The notes under the pieces were generated by a model. It saw only the letters and a list, made by a program, of their open reading frames with translations. It was not told the DNA's origin and did not search any database. Positions 8,935-16,886 of a stretch of DNA of 64,000 bases are shown here, in pieces. Each line of letters starts with the position of its first letter. The first letter of the stretch is position 1. Origin of the DNA: Terriglobia bacterium (GTDB lineage: Bacteria > Acidobacteriota > UBA6911); the NCBI GenBank assembly GCA_020072565.1, contig JAIQGI010000002.1, positions 163,430 through 227,429 on the forward strand, written 5' to 3'. The translations under genes were made by a program, and so were the position numbers.

Positions 8935-9441
8935 CTATGTCTGCCGCTTGGCGAGGACCACCGCTCCGATGATGGCCACGAGAATCAGCACCGACGTCAC
9001 CTCGAAAGGGAGCAGATAGTCGCTGAAAAGCGTTTCCGCGAGATGCGTGATGGTCCCCGCCCCCCCAGCCGAAACCAGCGGGTCGTGGGGCGCGCGGGAA
9101 GGGTCGTAGGACCTAAGCAACGGATAAAGCAGCAGCGGCACCGTAGCCCCGAGGACCCAGGCCAAAAAAGCAAGATACTTCCTTTTGTCGACATGCGCCG
9201 CTCCCGAGAACGGGTCCAGAAGCATGATCACAAAGAGGAACAGCACCATAATGGCCCCGGCATAGACGATGATCTGCACCGCCGCGATGAAGGGCGCCTC
9301 GAGAAGCATGTAGATGCCGGCGAGCGCGCTGAGACAGACAATCAGCGAAAGCGCCTCATAGAACACGCGGCGCAGCAGCACCACATTGATGGCCGCAATC
9401 AGTGCAATCGCTCCGAACAGGTAAAACAGCAAGGTTTCCAT
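8935..9441 (-). CDS. nuoJ: NADH-quinone oxidoreductase subunit J
   Basis: A 168-residue, five-helix membrane subunit of complex I. The conserved third helix reads AVQIIVYAGAIMVLFLFVIML, containing the tyrosine/glycine pi-bulge region that switches conformation during coupling. The ATG shares one base with the stop codon of nuoE (TGATG), so translation is coupled. In canonical operons nuoI precedes nuoJ; here nuoE does, so F, G, H and I must be encoded elsewhere. Confidence 0.95.
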   Translation of the reverse strand: METLLFYLFGAIALIAAINVVLLRRVFYEALSLIVCLSALAGIYMLLEAPFIAAVQIIVYAGAIMVLFLFVIMLLDPFSGAAHVDKRKYLAFLAWVLGATVPLLLYPLLRSYDPSRAPHDPLVSAGGAGTITHLAETLFSDYLLPFEVTSVLILVAIIGAVVLAKRQT

Positions 9442-9905
9442 CAGTTAAGGGAATCCAGGATCCGGTCGAGTTTTTCAACCGTGAGGCTCTCGTGGTAATC
9501 CTCGTTGATCTGCACCACCGGCGCGGTGCCGCAAGATGCCAGACACTCCACTTCCAGAAGCGTGAACCGCCGGTCGGGAGTCGTCTCACCGGGCTTGATG
9601 CCCAGCCTCTGCTGGAGATGGGCCATGATCTGCTCGCAGTTGCAGAGCAGGCAGGAAATGTTGGTGCAAACCTGAATCACATATTTGCCGACCGGCTTTT
9701 TGAAAAGCATCGTGTAGAAGCTGGCGACTTCATATACCTCGTTGGCGGAGAGCGTGAAGATCTCCGCGACCTCGCGGACGGCATCGTGCGACAAGTAGCC
9801 GACTTCGTCTTGCGCCAGTTGCAGGGATGGAATCAGTGCGGAGCGGGCCCGGGGGTACCGCTGCATCAGTACCGAGATCCTGCTTCGTGTAGCCTCAGAT
9901 AGCAT
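9441..9905 (-). CDS. nuoE: NADH-quinone oxidoreductase subunit E (24-kDa [2Fe-2S] subunit)
   Basis: A 154-residue thioredoxin-like [2Fe-2S] protein of the NADH-oxidising module. The four cluster ligands are visible as C-x4-C (CTNISC) and C-x3-C (CLASC). The N-terminal helical part includes LIPSLQLAQDEVGYLS and EIFTLSANEVYEVASFYTMLF, both typical. I choose the ATG at 9905; an in-frame start 30 codons upstream adds residues not seen in NuoE. The gene is the first of the nuoE-J-K-L-M-N-greA operon and lies about 100 nt downstream of a predicted promoter. Separation from nuoF and nuoG, its structural partners, is unusual. Confidence 0.93.
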   Translation of the reverse strand: MLSEATRSRISVLMQRYPRARSALIPSLQLAQDEVGYLSHDAVREVAEIFTLSANEVYEVASFYTMLFKKPVGKYVIQVCTNISCLLCNCEQIMAHLQQRLGIKPGETTPDRRFTLLEVECLASCGTAPVVQINEDYHESLTVEKLDRILDSLN

Positions 9906-10013
9906 GCGGGCTCGGCTCCAACTCCTGGAAAAGTCCGACAGATTATTTGGGGGTTCTGTAAATACTTTAAAATCAAGAAGATAACCAGGACCCAATGGTA
10001 AAAGCGACGTTCG

Positions 10014-10043
10014 ATCTTAGTAGACGCATCCGCGCAGTGTCAA
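10014..10043 (-). promoter_or_regulatory. Predicted sigma70-type promoter of the nuoE-N operon
   Basis: On the minus strand a perfect TTGACA (10043-10038) is followed after 18 nt by TAAGAT (10019-10014). The start of transcription would be near 10007, leaving a leader of about 100 nt. The -10 box continues as TAAGATCG, the same as at the tonB promoter (58129-58158). Confidence 0.7.
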
Positions 10044-10103
10044 GGCTTTTCTGGTTGATTTGGCTCAAGATCACCCGTTATGATACATGGCATGCAGGCA
10101 ACA

Positions 10104-10304
10104 ATGAAGCTGGAAATTAACGGCGAATCGAGGTCTGTTCCTGCCTCGGCCTCAGTACGGGAATTGCTCGAAAACCTCGGCATCAAACCTGACAGAATTG
10201 CAGTGGAACTGAACCGGCGCATCATCAGGCGCCAGGATTGGGACCAGACCGCTCTTAAGGACCTCGATAAGGTCGAAATCGTCCAGTTCGTCGGCGGGGG
10301 ATAA
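10104..10304 (+). CDS. thiS: Sulfur carrier protein ThiS
   Basis: A 66-residue ubiquitin-fold sulfur carrier for thiazole synthesis in thiamine biosynthesis. The protein ends in VQFVGGG, the di-glycine tail that is adenylated and thiocarboxylated. MKLEINGE is a typical beginning, so I choose the ATG at 10104; in-frame ATGs at 10080 and 10092 would add four to eight residues. The final extra glycine is a small departure from the usual GG end. ThiG is encoded 209 bp downstream on the same strand, its direct partner in the thiazole synthase reaction. Confidence 0.9.
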   Translation: MKLEINGESRSVPASASVRELLENLGIKPDRIAVELNRRIIRRQDWDQTALKDLDKVEIVQFVGGG

Positions 10305-10321
10305 GCGACACAAGGGCACCC

Positions 10322-10407
10322 GATATCTCGACGCAGAGGTTGCGGAACCCGGAGAGAATCGATATGCTCCTGCGATCATTCCACTGCGTCCCCTGCGTTG
10401 GTATTTT
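10322..10407. repeat. Dispersed CTCTGCG-type inverted repeat between thiS and thiG
   Basis: The arms are GATATCTCGACGCAGAGG (10322 onward) and CCCCTGCGTTGGTATTTT (ending 10407), inverted copies with mismatches, separated by about 40 nt. Same family as the elements at 857 and 30729. Confidence 0.55.
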
Positions 10408-10513
10408 GCTTTTCTTGCCTGACCGGCAAGCATCCGAAGGTTCGTAACACGGGTTATTCTTCGGTATTCTTCATGTTATTCGTGACTGTTTTGCTATTAA
10501 CAAGGAGTCGGCT

Positions 10514-11290
10514 GTGGTAGATGATGGGCTGGTGCTGGCGGGGCGGACGTTTTGTTCGCGCCTGATCGTGGGGACAGGGAAGTATTCCAGTTTCGGTCAG
10601 ATGCGTGAGGCGCTGGAGAAATCGGGGGCTGAGATCGTGACCGTCGCCGTGCGGCGCATCAATATCAGCGACCGGTCCAAGGAATCGCTGCTTGACTACA
10701 TCGATACCAGCCGCTTTATGCTGCTGCCCAATACTGCCGGCTGCTACAACGCCGATGATGCGATCCGCACGGCCCAGCTTGGGAGAGAAGCCGGTCTCTC
10801 GGAGTGGGTGAAGCTTGAGGTCATCGGCGATCAGAAGACGCTGTTCCCGGATACCGGGGCCTTGTTGGAGGCCACGCGCGTTCTGGTGAAAGACGGCTTT
10901 GTTGTCCTGCCCTACACGAATGACGACCCGATCATGGCCCGCAAGCTTCAGGATGCAGGTGCTGCTGCGGTCATGCCTCTGGGCGCGCCGATCGGATCCG
11001 GCATCGGCATTCAAAATCCGGCCAACATCCGAATCATCCGCGAGACCATCTCGCTCCCTGTGATTGTCGACGCAGGGGTGGGAACCGCATCCGATGCTTC
11101 CCTGGCCATGGAGTTGGGCTGCGACGGCGTGCTCATGAATACGGCGATTGCGTGCGCGCAGGATCCGCTGCGCATGGCGGAGGCCATGAACCTCGCAGTC
11201 CGCGCGGGGCGGCAGGCTTTTCTGGCCGGGCGCATTCCCCGGAAGCTCTACGCGTCGGCGAGCAGCCCGTTCGAAGGGATTTCACGCTGA
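10514..11290 (+). CDS. thiG: Thiazole synthase ThiG
   Basis: A 258-residue TIM-barrel enzyme that makes the thiazole phosphate of thiamine from deoxyxylulose phosphate, dehydroglycine or iminoglycine and ThiS thiocarboxylate. Motifs: [32 protein letters not shown], the catalytic lysine in WVKLEVIGD, and the phosphate-binding [11 protein letters not shown]. The start is GTG at 10514 with AAGGAG seven bases upstream. aroB follows after 29 bp. No TPP riboswitch is visible upstream of thiS or thiG. Confidence 0.96.
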   Translation: MVDDGLVLAGRTFCSRLIVGTGKYSSFGQMREALEKSGAEIVTVAVRRINISDRSKESLLDYIDTSRFMLLPNTAGCYNADDAIRTAQLGREAGLSEWVKLEVIGDQKTLFPDTGALLEATRVLVKDGFVVLPYTNDDPIMARKLQDAGAAAVMPLGAPIGSGIGIQNPANIRIIRETISLPVIVDAGVGTASDASLAMELGCDGVLMNTAIACAQDPLRMAEAMNLAVRAGRQAFLAGRIPRKLYASASSPFEGISR

Positions 11291-11319
11291 CGTATGCCGG
11301 CCACGGGGATTTGCCGAAC

Positions 11320-12420
<1,101 letters not shown>

Positions 12421-12516
12421 CCGGCAGGACACCAAGCCACAAAGCACTCTCCATTCGGAGTCTCGGCGTTCTGGCGGTTTCGGACAAACCAGGATAAATT
12501 CACCATCGAGGATTGG

Positions 12517-13257
12517 ATGTCGAAGGTCGCAGGTCGGAGGGCGGAAAAAGCGCGCGATGTGCGGGAAATGTTCGGTGCCATCGCGCGCCATTATGACCTC
12601 CTGAATCATGTTCTCTCCCTGAACGTCGACCGCCGCTGGCGGCGCGGCTGCGTACGGGAGGTGTCCAAAAGACTTGCTTCACCGCAGCCTGCGATCCTGG
12701 ATGTGGGCTGCGGCACCGGCGACCTCTCGCTGGCATTCTCGTTGCTCGGCCCCGTGGCAGGTTGTGACTTCTGCCACCCCATGCTGCAAATCGGCCGGGA
12801 CAAGATCTCTCGCTTCCCGGTGCCCCACCCGATCTCACTTCTCGAAGGGGACGCGCTCGCTCTGCCATTTCGAGACTGCCGTTTCGACGTGGTCGTGTCA
12901 GCCTTCGTTCTGCGAAACCTGACCGATGCTCAGAAGGGGCTTCAGGAAATGAGGCGGGTGCTGCGCGGAGGCGGAGTTCTCGGCGTGCTCGATTTTTCCA
13001 TGCCGAAGGTCCCGATCATCGGCCGGCTGTACCGCTTTTACTTCTTCAAAATTCTGCCACGGCTCGGCACTCTGATTTCAGGGGTCCAGGGGCCCTATAA
13101 ATATCTGCCCGACAGCGTGCAGGCTTTCCCCGAACCGGAAGAGCTCAAGGCCCTGGTTGCAGGCGCGGGATTTGATGATGTGGAATATCGCCTGTTTTCG
13201 GGTGGAATAGCCGTCTTGCTGCTGGCGCGCGCAAGAGAACCTGGTGTCAGGTCTTGA
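12517..13257 (+). CDS. ubiE: Demethylmenaquinone methyltransferase (UbiE/MenG)
   Basis: A 246-residue SAM-dependent methyltransferase for the last step of menaquinone synthesis (also used for ubiquinone in some bacteria). The N terminus VREMFGAIARHYDLLNHVLS, the SAM motif ILDVGCGTGDL, and the family blocks VVSAFVLRNL and LDFSMP are present, as is GPYKYLPDSVQAFPEPEEL. Menaquinone is the likelier product here because the window carries no ubiquinone-specific gene, but this is inference. The last residues and the TGA stop are encoded by the left arm of a 33-bp palindrome (13241-13336). Confidence 0.93.
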   Translation: MSKVAGRRAEKARDVREMFGAIARHYDLLNHVLSLNVDRRWRRGCVREVSKRLASPQPAILDVGCGTGDLSLAFSLLGPVAGCDFCHPMLQIGRDKISRFPVPHPISLLEGDALALPFRDCRFDVVVSAFVLRNLTDAQKGLQEMRRVLRGGGVLGVLDFSMPKVPIIGRLYRFYFFKILPRLGTLISGVQGPYKYLPDSVQAFPEPEELKALVAGAGFDDVEYRLFSGGIAVLLLARAREPGVRS

Positions 13258-13336
13258 AAATCCAATTCTTGATGAGAGGTTTCAGCAAGTGGAATAGGTG
13301 GTTATCAAGAATTGGATTTTCGAGACCTGACGCCAG
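13241..13336. repeat. REP-like element: 33-bp near-perfect inverted repeat
   Basis: The left arm 13241-13273 and right arm 13304-13336 match at 31 of 33 positions when inverted, and both mismatches are T/C differences that would allow G-U pairs in RNA. Core sequence: CAGGTCT(T/C)GAAAATCC. The spacer is 30 bp. It sits between convergent ubiE and the gene at 13340, overlaps the ubiE stop codon, and could terminate both transcripts. Confidence 0.85.
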
Positions 13337-13339
13337 GCA

Positions 13340-13963
13340 CTACTTGATCCAGCCGGGGAGGGCGCCGCTCTTGCGGGCTTCCTTTTCGAGATCTGTGAGA
13401 GCGTCCTTGGCTTTGGCGAGGTTCTCCTTGTTTAAATCCTGTTCGTAGATGGTCTTCTGGATCTGGCGCTGGATCTCCTGCTGCTTATAGCCGTCACTTT
13501 CCCGGTAGAATCTGTTTTGCAGGTCGTTGCGTTTCAGAATCAAAACATTGCACTCACTTTCAAGGTCCTTCACCTTCTGGCGTGCATCCGCGAAGGCCTG
13601 CTTCCAGAAACTCTCTGTTCGCCCCTGAAAATCCACCGGTTCATCGGTGGCTGGTTTAGCCCCTTCGGTAGCCGGTTTAGCCCCTTCGGTTGCCGGTGCC
13701 ACATCTGCCTTTGCCGCTCCCTCGCCGGCCGGCTTTTCCGCGCCTGGCTTATCAGTCGCCGGGGCAGTGGCCGGCGTAATGGTCGTGATCGGTGCGCTCT
13801 GGTACTTAGCGGCCTGTTCGTTGGTGATCACCTTGGCGGCTGTTTTGATTGCCTGGCGCCGCTCCTGCTCCTTTTTGGCGAGATCCGCCAGCGACTGCGA
13901 GTAGCCGAAGGATGCCAGGGCCATCAATAGTAAGCCACTCATTACAAAGGAAATTGGTTTCAT
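13340..13963 (-). CDS. Exported coiled-coil protein of unknown function
   Basis: I do not recognise this 207-residue protein. Residues 1-24 form a signal peptide (MSGLLLMALASFGYSQS). A low-complexity Ala/Pro/Lys linker follows (about 55-105), containing two tandem 7-residue units GAKPATE/GAKPATD encoded by a 21-bp repeat near 13650-13692. The C-terminal half is a charged coiled coil with DARQKVKDLESECNVLILKR and EIQRQIQKTIYEQDLNKENL, ending LPGWIK. The ATG at 13963 is preceded by GAGGTG seven bases upstream; the frame extends five codons further. It is presumably periplasmic. The stop lies four bases from a large palindrome. Confidence 0.75.
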   Translation of the reverse strand: MKPISFVMSGLLLMALASFGYSQSLADLAKKEQERRQAIKTAAKVITNEQAAKYQSAPITTITPATAPATDKPGAEKPAGEGAAKADVAPATEGAKPATEGAKPATDEPVDFQGRTESFWKQAFADARQKVKDLESECNVLILKRNDLQNRFYRESDGYKQQEIQRQIQKTIYEQDLNKENLAKAKDALTDLEKEARKSGALPGWIK

Positions 13964-14065
13964 TGTTCGGCACCTCACAGATAGATAGTCCTATAGAAAT
14001 CTTCCCTTCATTTATCGGCTAAAGTGCAGGCAGAAATTACATGAATAAAAGAAATCGCCCGAAGC

Positions 14066-14159
14066 AAATTCTCAACGTGGCGCACGTGGAGGCCGCAGCG
14101 TGATATCGCCGATTGACATCAACGCCCCGCGCTCTCTGCGCCCTCCGCGTTGCGATGTT
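14066..14159. repeat. Dispersed CTCTGCG-type inverted repeat
   Basis: The left arm AAATTCTCAACGTGGCGCAC (14066 onward) and right arm GCTCTCTGCGCCCTCCGCGT (ending near 14159) form an imperfect inverted pair of the same family as 30729-30817. Divergent intergenic position, upstream of trpD. Confidence 0.5.
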
Positions 14160-14192
14160 CTGCATACGCATATGCTGTTTTGGCGCAAGTCC

Positions 14193-14221
14193 TTGAATTT
14201 GCTCACTCTTTGCACTACTTT
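14193..14221 (+). promoter_or_regulatory. Predicted promoter of trpD, giving a near-leaderless transcript
   Basis: TTGAAT (14193-14198), 17-nt spacer, TACTTT (14216-14221). Transcription would begin about 14228, at most a few bases before the trpD ATG at 14230; no ribosome binding site precedes that ATG, which fits leaderless translation. Confidence 0.5.
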
Positions 14222-14229
14222 AAGAACCC

Positions 14230-15324
14230 ATGGAGATTGTCGACGCTATTCGCCGTGTCGTGGATGGACAGCACCTGGAGCGCGCTGAAGCCGAGTCGGT
14301 GATGGACGGCATCATGAGCGGCAAGGCTACGGACGCCCAAATTGCCGCCTTCCTCACCGCCCTGCGCATGAAGTGCGAAACGGTCGAGGAACTCATCGGC
14401 TTTGCGCGTGTTATCCGGGCTAAAGCCTCCCCCGTGCGGCCCAAGTCGGTCGTGGAGACGGCCTTCTCCGGCACTGAGCGCGAGATGCTCGTCGACACGT
14501 GCGGGACAGGAGGGGACGCCGCGGGCACTTTCAACATCTCGACGGCTACCGCCTTTGTCGTCGCGGGCGCGGGCGTCCAAGTTGCAAAGCACGGCAATCG
14601 CAGTGTTTCCGGGATCTGTGGCAGCGCCGACGTGGTCGAAGCGCTCGGCGTCCGAATTGACCTCCCCTCGGAGGCAGTGGCACGCTGTATCGACGAGGTC
14701 GGCATAGGCTTCCTGTACGCTCCGCTGCTCCACAGCGCGATGCGCTATGTCATGCTGGCGCGCCGCGAAATGAAAATCCGCACCGTTTTCAACCTTCTTG
14801 GTCCGCTCTGCAACCCCGCCGGCGCCAATGCCCAGGTGCTGGGCGTCTACAGCGAAAAGCTGACCGACATGATGGCCCAGGTCCTGTGCGAACTGGGCGC
14901 CAGGCGCGCGCTGGTGGTGCACGGGCTGGACGGGCTTGACGAGATCACGATTTCTGGAGAAACCAAAATCTGCGAAGTCCGCGCAGGGGAAGTGAGAAAC
15001 TATTACGTCGTTCCCGAAGACTTCGGACTCGAGCGCGCCCCGATTGAGCAGATCCAGGGCGGCGACGCCCGGCGCAATGCCGAAATCATCCGAGAAGTGC
15101 TCTCGGATCATGGCGGCGTCAAACGCGACGTCGTTCTGCTGAACGCCGCCGCTGGCCTCGTCGCGGGAGGAAAGGCCCGCTCCCTGCGCGAAGGCATCGA
15201 GATGGCGCGCACCTCGATTACTTCCGGCGCCGCCATTTCCCGTCTGGACAAGCTCGTCACTCTAACTCAAGACATGCAGCGTCATTCAATTTCTGACAGC
15301 AGGAGACAGGAGAAAAGCACCTGA
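14230..15324 (+). CDS. trpD: Anthranilate phosphoribosyltransferase
   Basis: A 364-residue enzyme of tryptophan synthesis joining anthranilate to PRPP. The PRPP-binding signature CGTGGDAAGTFNIST and the KHGNRSVSG loop are present, followed by GSADVVEALGV. Family members usually read NRSVSSKSGSAD; here GIC replaces the SKS residues, a local variation. The ATG at 14230 begins MEIVDAIRRVVDGQ, a normal start. No other trp genes are nearby. The C terminus past TSGAAISRLDKLV is about 20 residues longer than needed and runs into the intergenic region. Confidence 0.94.
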   Translation: MEIVDAIRRVVDGQHLERAEAESVMDGIMSGKATDAQIAAFLTALRMKCETVEELIGFARVIRAKASPVRPKSVVETAFSGTEREMLVDTCGTGGDAAGTFNISTATAFVVAGAGVQVAKHGNRSVSGICGSADVVEALGVRIDLPSEAVARCIDEVGIGFLYAPLLHSAMRYVMLARREMKIRTVFNLLGPLCNPAGANAQVLGVYSEKLTDMMAQVLCELGARRALVVHGLDGLDEITISGETKICEVRAGEVRNYYVVPEDFGLERAPIEQIQGGDARRNAEIIREVLSDHGGVKRDVVLLNAAAGLVAGGKARSLREGIEMARTSITSGAAISRLDKLVTLTQDMQRHSISDSRRQEKST

Positions 15325-15329
15325 CTCCC

Positions 15330-15848
15330 TCATGGGTTCCTCTGAACCCTAATCCTCCCCAAAACACTTACGATTACCCGATAACTTCCGGCCTTCCCCT
15401 GAATCACGAATGTGCCTGCCGGCACCGCGTTGCCGTGCTGGAAAAAACGCAGCGGTTTGCGCGGCGACTGAGTGATGGACACTCCCGGCGGGAGGTAGCG
15501 TACGGAGTTTTCGTAGCGCGTGCCGTTGGGATCGAGCCAGTAAATGCGGCGGCCGCCCTGGTCAATGACGAAAATCATCGAATCATTTGCCGCGATCGCA
15601 TGTGTCCGCCCCCAGAGCAGCGAACTTTCGACCAGGCGGGTGCCGCCCAACAGGGCCCATTCCTGGTTCATGCGGTGGATGCCGGGAGCCGCGCTCCCTG
15701 CCACGATGCCGATCAGCCCCAGGACCAGGAGCAGTTCGACAAGCCCCACCCCTTGATCCGCGCACCGTGAAGACAACAAATGCCTCGAAGCAATCGCTTC
15801 GGGCTGTGCGCGGTTTTTGAGGGCTTCGTGGTTCAGTCTTCGGGGCAC
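15330..15848 (-). CDS. Type IV pilin-like pseudopilin (prepilin-type N terminus)
   Basis: A 172-residue protein with a prepilin cleavage and methylation motif, QGVGLVELLLVLGLIGIVAG, in which cleavage would follow the glycine and the fifth mature residue is glutamate. A long hydrophobic helix and a GspH/FimT-like beta-rich C-terminal domain follow. The leader from the ATG at 15848 would be over 30 residues, longer than usual; a TTG at 15779 with GAGG just upstream would give a short basic leader and may be the true start. The prepilin peptidase gene is immediately upstream on the same strand, so it is likely the processing enzyme. Confidence 0.8.
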   Translation of the reverse strand: MPRRLNHEALKNRAQPEAIASRHLLSSRCADQGVGLVELLLVLGLIGIVAGSAAPGIHRMNQEWALLGGTRLVESSLLWGRTHAIAANDSMIFVIDQGGRRIYWLDPNGTRYENSVRYLPPGVSITQSPRKPLRFFQHGNAVPAGTFVIQGKAGSYRVIVSVLGRIRVQRNP

Positions 15849-15888
15849 ACCTGTCTAACGGGACAGGTCTCGATTTGAGCGAAAAAAT

Positions 15889-16719
15889 CTAGCCGCCGGC
15901 GTACCAGCGGACGATGGTGAGGCCGAAAAACAGGGAAAGCGCAGATGCCACGCCCAGGAAGGTGCCGAACGCGAGTTTGGATTGAAGTGTCCTGCCCCCA
16001 AACAGGACAAGGACGATGCCGACGATGCTTCCCAAGAACGACCCGGCGAAGATGGTGAGAAGCGTGAGGCGCCAGCCCAGGAAGGCTCCGACCATCGCTA
16101 TCATCTTTACATCTCCCATACCCAGTCCCTGTCTCCTGCGTAGAGCCTGATAGACCGTGCCCACGAGTAAGAGTATGCCGCCGCCGGCCAGGGCGCCCAG
16201 CAGAGAGCCGGCCCAAGGCAGTACGGCTCCGGCATGGGCTGAGGATACAAAGGCGGCCAGATTCTCGGAGATGGAATCGCGGAAAAAAGTCTCCGACTGC
16301 AGCGGGCTCAGCACTATGCCTGCCAGAACACCCGGCAACGTGAGAACGTTGGGGAGGATTTGATGGTGATAGTCGACAAAAACGAGGACGAGGATCACGG
16401 ACAGAAACAGGGAGTTCACAAATGCGGGCGGCGTGAGGCTCCACTCCACGGCGCACGCGAAAAAGGCCAGGCCGGTAAGCAGCTCGACGAGCGGATACTG
16501 CAGCGCAATGGGTTGCCGGCAGAATCGGCACTTGCCCCGCAGCCACAGATAGGAGAGGACCGGGACGTTGTCGTAGGGGCGTACAGCCTGGCCGCAATGA
16601 GGGCAATGGGAGCTCGGAAAAACGATCGACTCGCGGCGGGGCAGCCGATAGATGCAGACGTTAAGGAAGCTGCCGATCACAAGACCAAAGGCCGCCCAAA
16701 GATAAGGAAATACGTTCAT
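15889..16719 (-). CDS. pilD: Prepilin peptidase (PilD/GspO family)
   Basis: A 276-residue polytopic aspartyl protease that cleaves and N-methylates type IV prepilins and pseudopilins. The N-terminal GSFLNVCIYRLP motif, the zinc-binding cysteines in CPHC and CRFC, and the two catalytic aspartates in FVDYHHQILPN and GMGDVKMIAM are present, so it should be active. The ATG at 16719 has GGAG upstream. The downstream neighbour is a prepilin-like protein; the rest of the pilus or type II secretion genes are not in this window. Confidence 0.95.
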   Translation of the reverse strand: MNVFPYLWAAFGLVIGSFLNVCIYRLPRRESIVFPSSHCPHCGQAVRPYDNVPVLSYLWLRGKCRFCRQPIALQYPLVELLTGLAFFACAVEWSLTPPAFVNSLFLSVILVLVFVDYHHQILPNVLTLPGVLAGIVLSPLQSETFFRDSISENLAAFVSSAHAGAVLPWAGSLLGALAGGGILLLVGTVYQALRRRQGLGMGDVKMIAMVGAFLGWRLTLLTIFAGSFLGSIVGIVLVLFGGRTLQSKLAFGTFLGVASALSLFFGLTIVRWYAGG

Positions 16720-16822
16720 GTGCGCTCCGAGCGCCCTACTTTACTATAAAATCCAAAACACGAAACACACCAAAACTTGAAACCGGCCATATGTTTTTCT
16801 TGTGGTTGGTGGTTGCTGAAAT

Positions 16823-16856
16823 AAAAAGGCCGCCTGCCCACGGAGGACAGGCGGCC
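16823..16856 (-). terminator. Rho-independent terminator after the TolC-family gene
   Basis: A 9-bp perfect stem (GGCCGCCTG at 16828-16836 and CAGGCGGCC at 16848-16856) is followed on the minus strand by a run of five T. It lies 31 bp past the tolC-like stop. Confidence 0.85.
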
Positions 16857-16886
16857 CGGAGCCTGAAACGACAGGCGTGCTTCGGA

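Noticed and set aside
9906..10514. TPP riboswitch upstream of thiS or thiG
   Set aside because: Neither gap has the CUGAGA and ACCUGAU-type conserved boxes.
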